In this document: positions 7,856-9,212 of the stretch, piece by piece
How positions within the stretch are numbered: the stretch's first letter is position 1
Layout of the letters: every line of letters starts with the position of its first letter
NCBI GenBank assembly: GCA_020851835.1
Contig: JADZBZ010000219.1
Coordinates: forward strand, 1-9,212
Length of the DNA: 9,212 bases
Direction: 5' to 3'
Source of the DNA: Acidobacteriota bacterium
Lineage (GTDB): Bacteria > Acidobacteriota > Vicinamibacteria > Vicinamibacterales > UBA2999
Translations under genes and position numbers: made by a program
The notes under the pieces: generated by a model
Told to the model about the DNA's origin: nothing
The model's input: only the letters and a program-made list of their open reading frames with translations
Databases searched by the model: none

Positions 7856-7884
7856 AGTGTAAAGCCCAGCCTTAGCAGGGTCAA
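7856..7884 (-). promoter_or_regulatory. Sigma70-type promoter of the peptide operon
   Basis: Minus strand: -35 TTGACC (7884-7879), a 17-nt spacer, and -10 TACACT (7861-7856). Matches to consensus are 5/6 and 4/6 with ideal spacing. Transcription would begin near 7849, giving a leader of about 40 nt before the peptide ATG at 7808. AT-rich runs just upstream (around 7885-7905) could act as an UP element. There is no other comparable promoter before the permease, so the whole operon probably depends on this one. Confidence 0.78.
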
Positions 7885-7936
7885 CGAAAACACGCCCGAT
7901 TTTGCACACTTTCGCCATGGCGCGCCGCCACTCTGG

Positions 7937-7949
7937 CCGTGTGACACGG
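7937..7949. promoter_or_regulatory. Perfect palindrome in the divergent control region, possible operator
   Basis: CCGTGT-G-ACACGG is a perfect 6+6 inverted repeat around one base. With one bulged G the symmetry extends to GGCC on each side (7935-7952). It lies about 50 bp upstream of the -35 of the peptide operon promoter and about 50 bp before the candidate -10 of the plus-strand gene. This is a usual place for a dimeric regulator to bind. No regulator gene is in the window. Could be chance in GC-rich DNA. Confidence 0.35.
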
Positions 7950-7998
7950 GCCTGGACCTTTCGCACCACGGATTCCTACGGCGGCGCCTCCTGGTCGT

Positions 7999-8031
7999 GA
8001 TAATTAAAGGAAGAGGGCGGCGGAGCCGCCC
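7999..8031 (+). promoter_or_regulatory. Candidate -10 box and 5'-leader hairpin ahead of the DUF2934 gene
   Basis: GATAAT (7999-8004) lies in a locally AT-rich patch and matches a -10 box at 5 of 6 positions, but no convincing -35 lies 16-18 nt upstream. Ten bases further is a perfect 7-bp GC stem with a GGA loop (8015-8021 / 8025-8031). The stem would fall in the 5' leader, 29 nt before the ATG. The hairpin is seen; promoter function is a weak inference. Confidence 0.35.
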
Positions 8032-8060
8032 AGGCGAGAAAGCACGGAAGGACGTTGGTA

Positions 8061-8480
8061 ATGGCGAAGAAGACGACCCAGGCGGCCAAGGCCCGTTCGG
8101 CCCCGCCTGCATCCCCCACACCCGAACTCGACGCGTCGGCTCCCGACACGGCACCGGCCTCGGCTCGCCGCCGTGCGGCCCGGGCCCCGGGTGCGGCCAA
8201 GCCGACCGCCTCGCGGGCGGCGCGTGCCTCGGACCCGGTGGCCGAGGCCCCCTCGAGCCCGCCGGTACGCCGGCCGCGGCGCGCGAGTCAACTGCCCACG
8301 CAAGCCGTGGAACAAACGCAGACACCCGCATCCGTGCCGCCCCCCGAGTCGGTGTCGGACGAGGACGTCCGGATGCGCGCGTATTTCCTGTCGCTCGAGC
8401 GAGGCCCGCACGGCAGCGAAGTGGAACACTGGCTCCAGGCCGAGATGGAGCTTCGGCCGAAGTCCAAGCCCAAGCCGTAG
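8061..8480 (+). CDS. DUF2934 domain-containing protein
   Basis: A 139-residue protein of two parts. Residues 1-97 are low-complexity, rich in Ala, Pro, Ser, Arg and Lys, beginning MAKKTTQAAKARS, and are probably disordered and nucleic-acid-friendly. Residues 98-131 match the DUF2934 pattern: acidic start, VRMRAYFLSLERGPHGSEVE, then HWLQAEMEL, the family's conserved His-Trp-Leu-x-Ala-Glu ending. A short basic Pro/Lys tail follows. The function of DUF2934 is not known; such proteins are common in Acidobacteriota and proteobacteria, often with this kind of Lys/Ala/Pro-rich extension. The start at ATG 8061 is supported by GGAAGG at 8046-8051, 9 nt upstream; a TTG at 8055 would be too close to that site. 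It is divergent from the peptide operon and there is no sign that it takes part in it. Confidence 0.85.
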   Translation: MAKKTTQAAKARSAPPASPTPELDASAPDTAPASARRRAARAPGAAKPTASRAARASDPVAEAPSSPPVRRPRRASQLPTQAVEQTQTPASVPPPESVSDEDVRMRAYFLSLERGPHGSEVEHWLQAEMELRPKSKPKP

Positions 8481-8723
8481 CGACGCGCCCGGCGAATCTG
8501 GTACAGACATGGGAGCGGCCGAACGCGCGGCCCATCTCGCCCTCGCCGAGCGCCAGGCGGCCATTCGCCGGCCGGGTGGGACTGCCAGGGCAGGCGACAC
8601 GCGTTTTTCGCATCGCCGGCACCGTCGAGGCGCTGGCATCGAGCGGCGTGCCCGCGGGGCTGGCCGCCGGGGGTCGCGAGACGGGCAAGAACTGACGAGG
8701 CGACCCGAACGCCGGTCGAAGGC
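8481..8723. other. Gap between convergent genes, no confident gene
   Basis: This 243-bp stretch separates the DUF2934 stop from the GGDEF stop. I see no terminator with a T run; the best inverted repeat is CGGCC/GGCCG at 8558-8562 and 8570-8574. The plus-strand frame ending at TGA 8693-8695 stays open across the gap with G/C in most third positions, ending in GLAAGGRETGKN. No start codon with a ribosome binding site lies in the gap, and I recognise no protein family. Confidence 0.4.
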
Positions 8724-9212
8724 CTATCTGCGCATCAGGTCGCGCATCAGCGGACGCTCTTTGGCAATCACGCGCCGCTTGCCCGAACGCTTGGCCGTGT
8801 AGAGTGCCTGGTCAGCGCGTTCGTACAGGCTGGCGTAGGTATCGCCGGCCGAGAATTCGGCCAGTCCGCAGCTGACCGTCGGTACGACAGGCAGCGGTTC
8901 GCTGCCATCCTCTGGCGGGGCGAAGACCGTGTTCAGGGCCGAGCCGAACCGGGCTTCGGCCTGGCGCAGCGAGAAGTTGTTGATGAGGACCACGAATTCG
9001 TCGCCGCCCACGCGGGCGACGAAGTCCTCGTCGCGCAAGCGGCGCCGCAAGCCTTGGGCGAGCGTCAACAGCACGCGGTCGCCGATGGCGTGGCCGTACG
9101 TATCGTTGACGCCTTTGAAGTCGTCCACATCGAGAATCGCCAGCACGAAGCGCGAATCCGCCCGCCGCACCAGGTTCTGGCACTCGCGCTGGAACGCGCC
9201 GTGGTTGGCGAC
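8724..9212 (-). CDS. GGDEF-domain diguanylate cyclase, N-terminus beyond window
   Basis: The C-terminal 162 residues of a GGDEF protein, which would make cyclic di-GMP from two GTP. The frame is open to the right edge, beginning VANHGAFQRECQNL, which corresponds to the family's LTGLxNRRxF opening, so the domain is almost complete and the sensor part is missing. Visible are LAILDVDDFKGVNDTYGHAIGD (split: metal-binding Asp at 28, DDFKGVND 30-37, YGHAIGD 39-45), the active-site GGDEF at 69-73, and VSCGLAEF near 113-120. The closing ADQALYTAKRSGKRRV is at 133-148. RDED (60-63), five residues before GGDEF, is an intact RxxD product-inhibition site. All signature residues are present, so an active, feedback-controlled enzyme is likely. 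A GTG at 9170 is inside the domain and is not the start. Unrelated to the peptide operon as far as can be seen. Confidence 0.95.
   Translation of the reverse strand, partial: VANHGAFQRECQNLVRRADSRFVLAILDVDDFKGVNDTYGHAIGDRVLLTLAQGLRRRLRDEDFVARVGGDEFVVLINNFSLRQAEARFGSALNTVFAPPEDGSEPLPVVPTVSCGLAEFSAGDTYASLYERADQALYTAKRSGKRRVIAKERPLMRDLMRR

Noticed and set aside
7297..8688. Minus-strand open frame of 463 codons spanning the promoter region
   Set aside because: It would cover the peptide gene, the operon promoter and the DUF2934 gene antisense; its product has no domain and is Pro/Arg/Ala-rich.
1..9212. CRISPR arrays, tRNA/rRNA genes, insertion sequences, attachment sites
   Set aside because: No regularly spaced direct repeats, no cloverleaf or rRNA-like segments, no transposase-like product and no terminal inverted repeats were seen on reading both strands.

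Overview
The window is GC-rich (high G/C in third codon positions) and looks like a soil Acidobacteriota genome, possibly Vicinamibacteria. This is an inference from three things: an ADOP-type duplicated FtsX/MacB permease, a Lys/Ala/Pro-rich DUF2934 protein, and the base composition. No rRNA or other marker gene is present to confirm it.

Positions 1-7884 (minus strand, transcribed right to left) hold what looks like one RiPP (ribosomally made, modified peptide) operon. A good sigma70-type promoter (7884-7856) drives a 52-residue peptide gene with a strong ribosome binding site (7808-7650). A 13-bp stem-loop follows. Next come an 819-residue ADOP-like permease (7525-5066), a glycine/sarcosine-N-methyltransferase-like enzyme (5035-4157), an MFS exporter (4127 or 4163-2865) and a class I lantibiotic dehydratase, LanB (2836 to beyond position 1). 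The four large genes are packed with gaps of about 30 nt or less. The LanB is the key gene. Its reading frame has no stop codon in the window and leaves the left edge, so a search for ORFs closed within the window would miss it; I read it directly from the minus strand.

The unusual point is that the candidate substrate has no cysteine at all and no LanC is visible. The product therefore cannot be an ordinary lanthionine peptide. The peptide instead ends in an acidic, Trp-containing tail with one Ser and one Thr. A dehydrated and perhaps methylated linear peptide, exported by the MFS protein and/or the permease, is the simplest reading; this is inference.

Positions 7885-8060 form a divergent control region with a perfect palindrome and a 5'-leader hairpin. 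To the right, on the plus strand, is a small DUF2934 protein (8061-8480). After a 243-bp gap of unclear content, the C-terminal part of a GGDEF diguanylate cyclase (9212-8724, minus) enters from the right edge. These last two genes look unrelated to the peptide operon.
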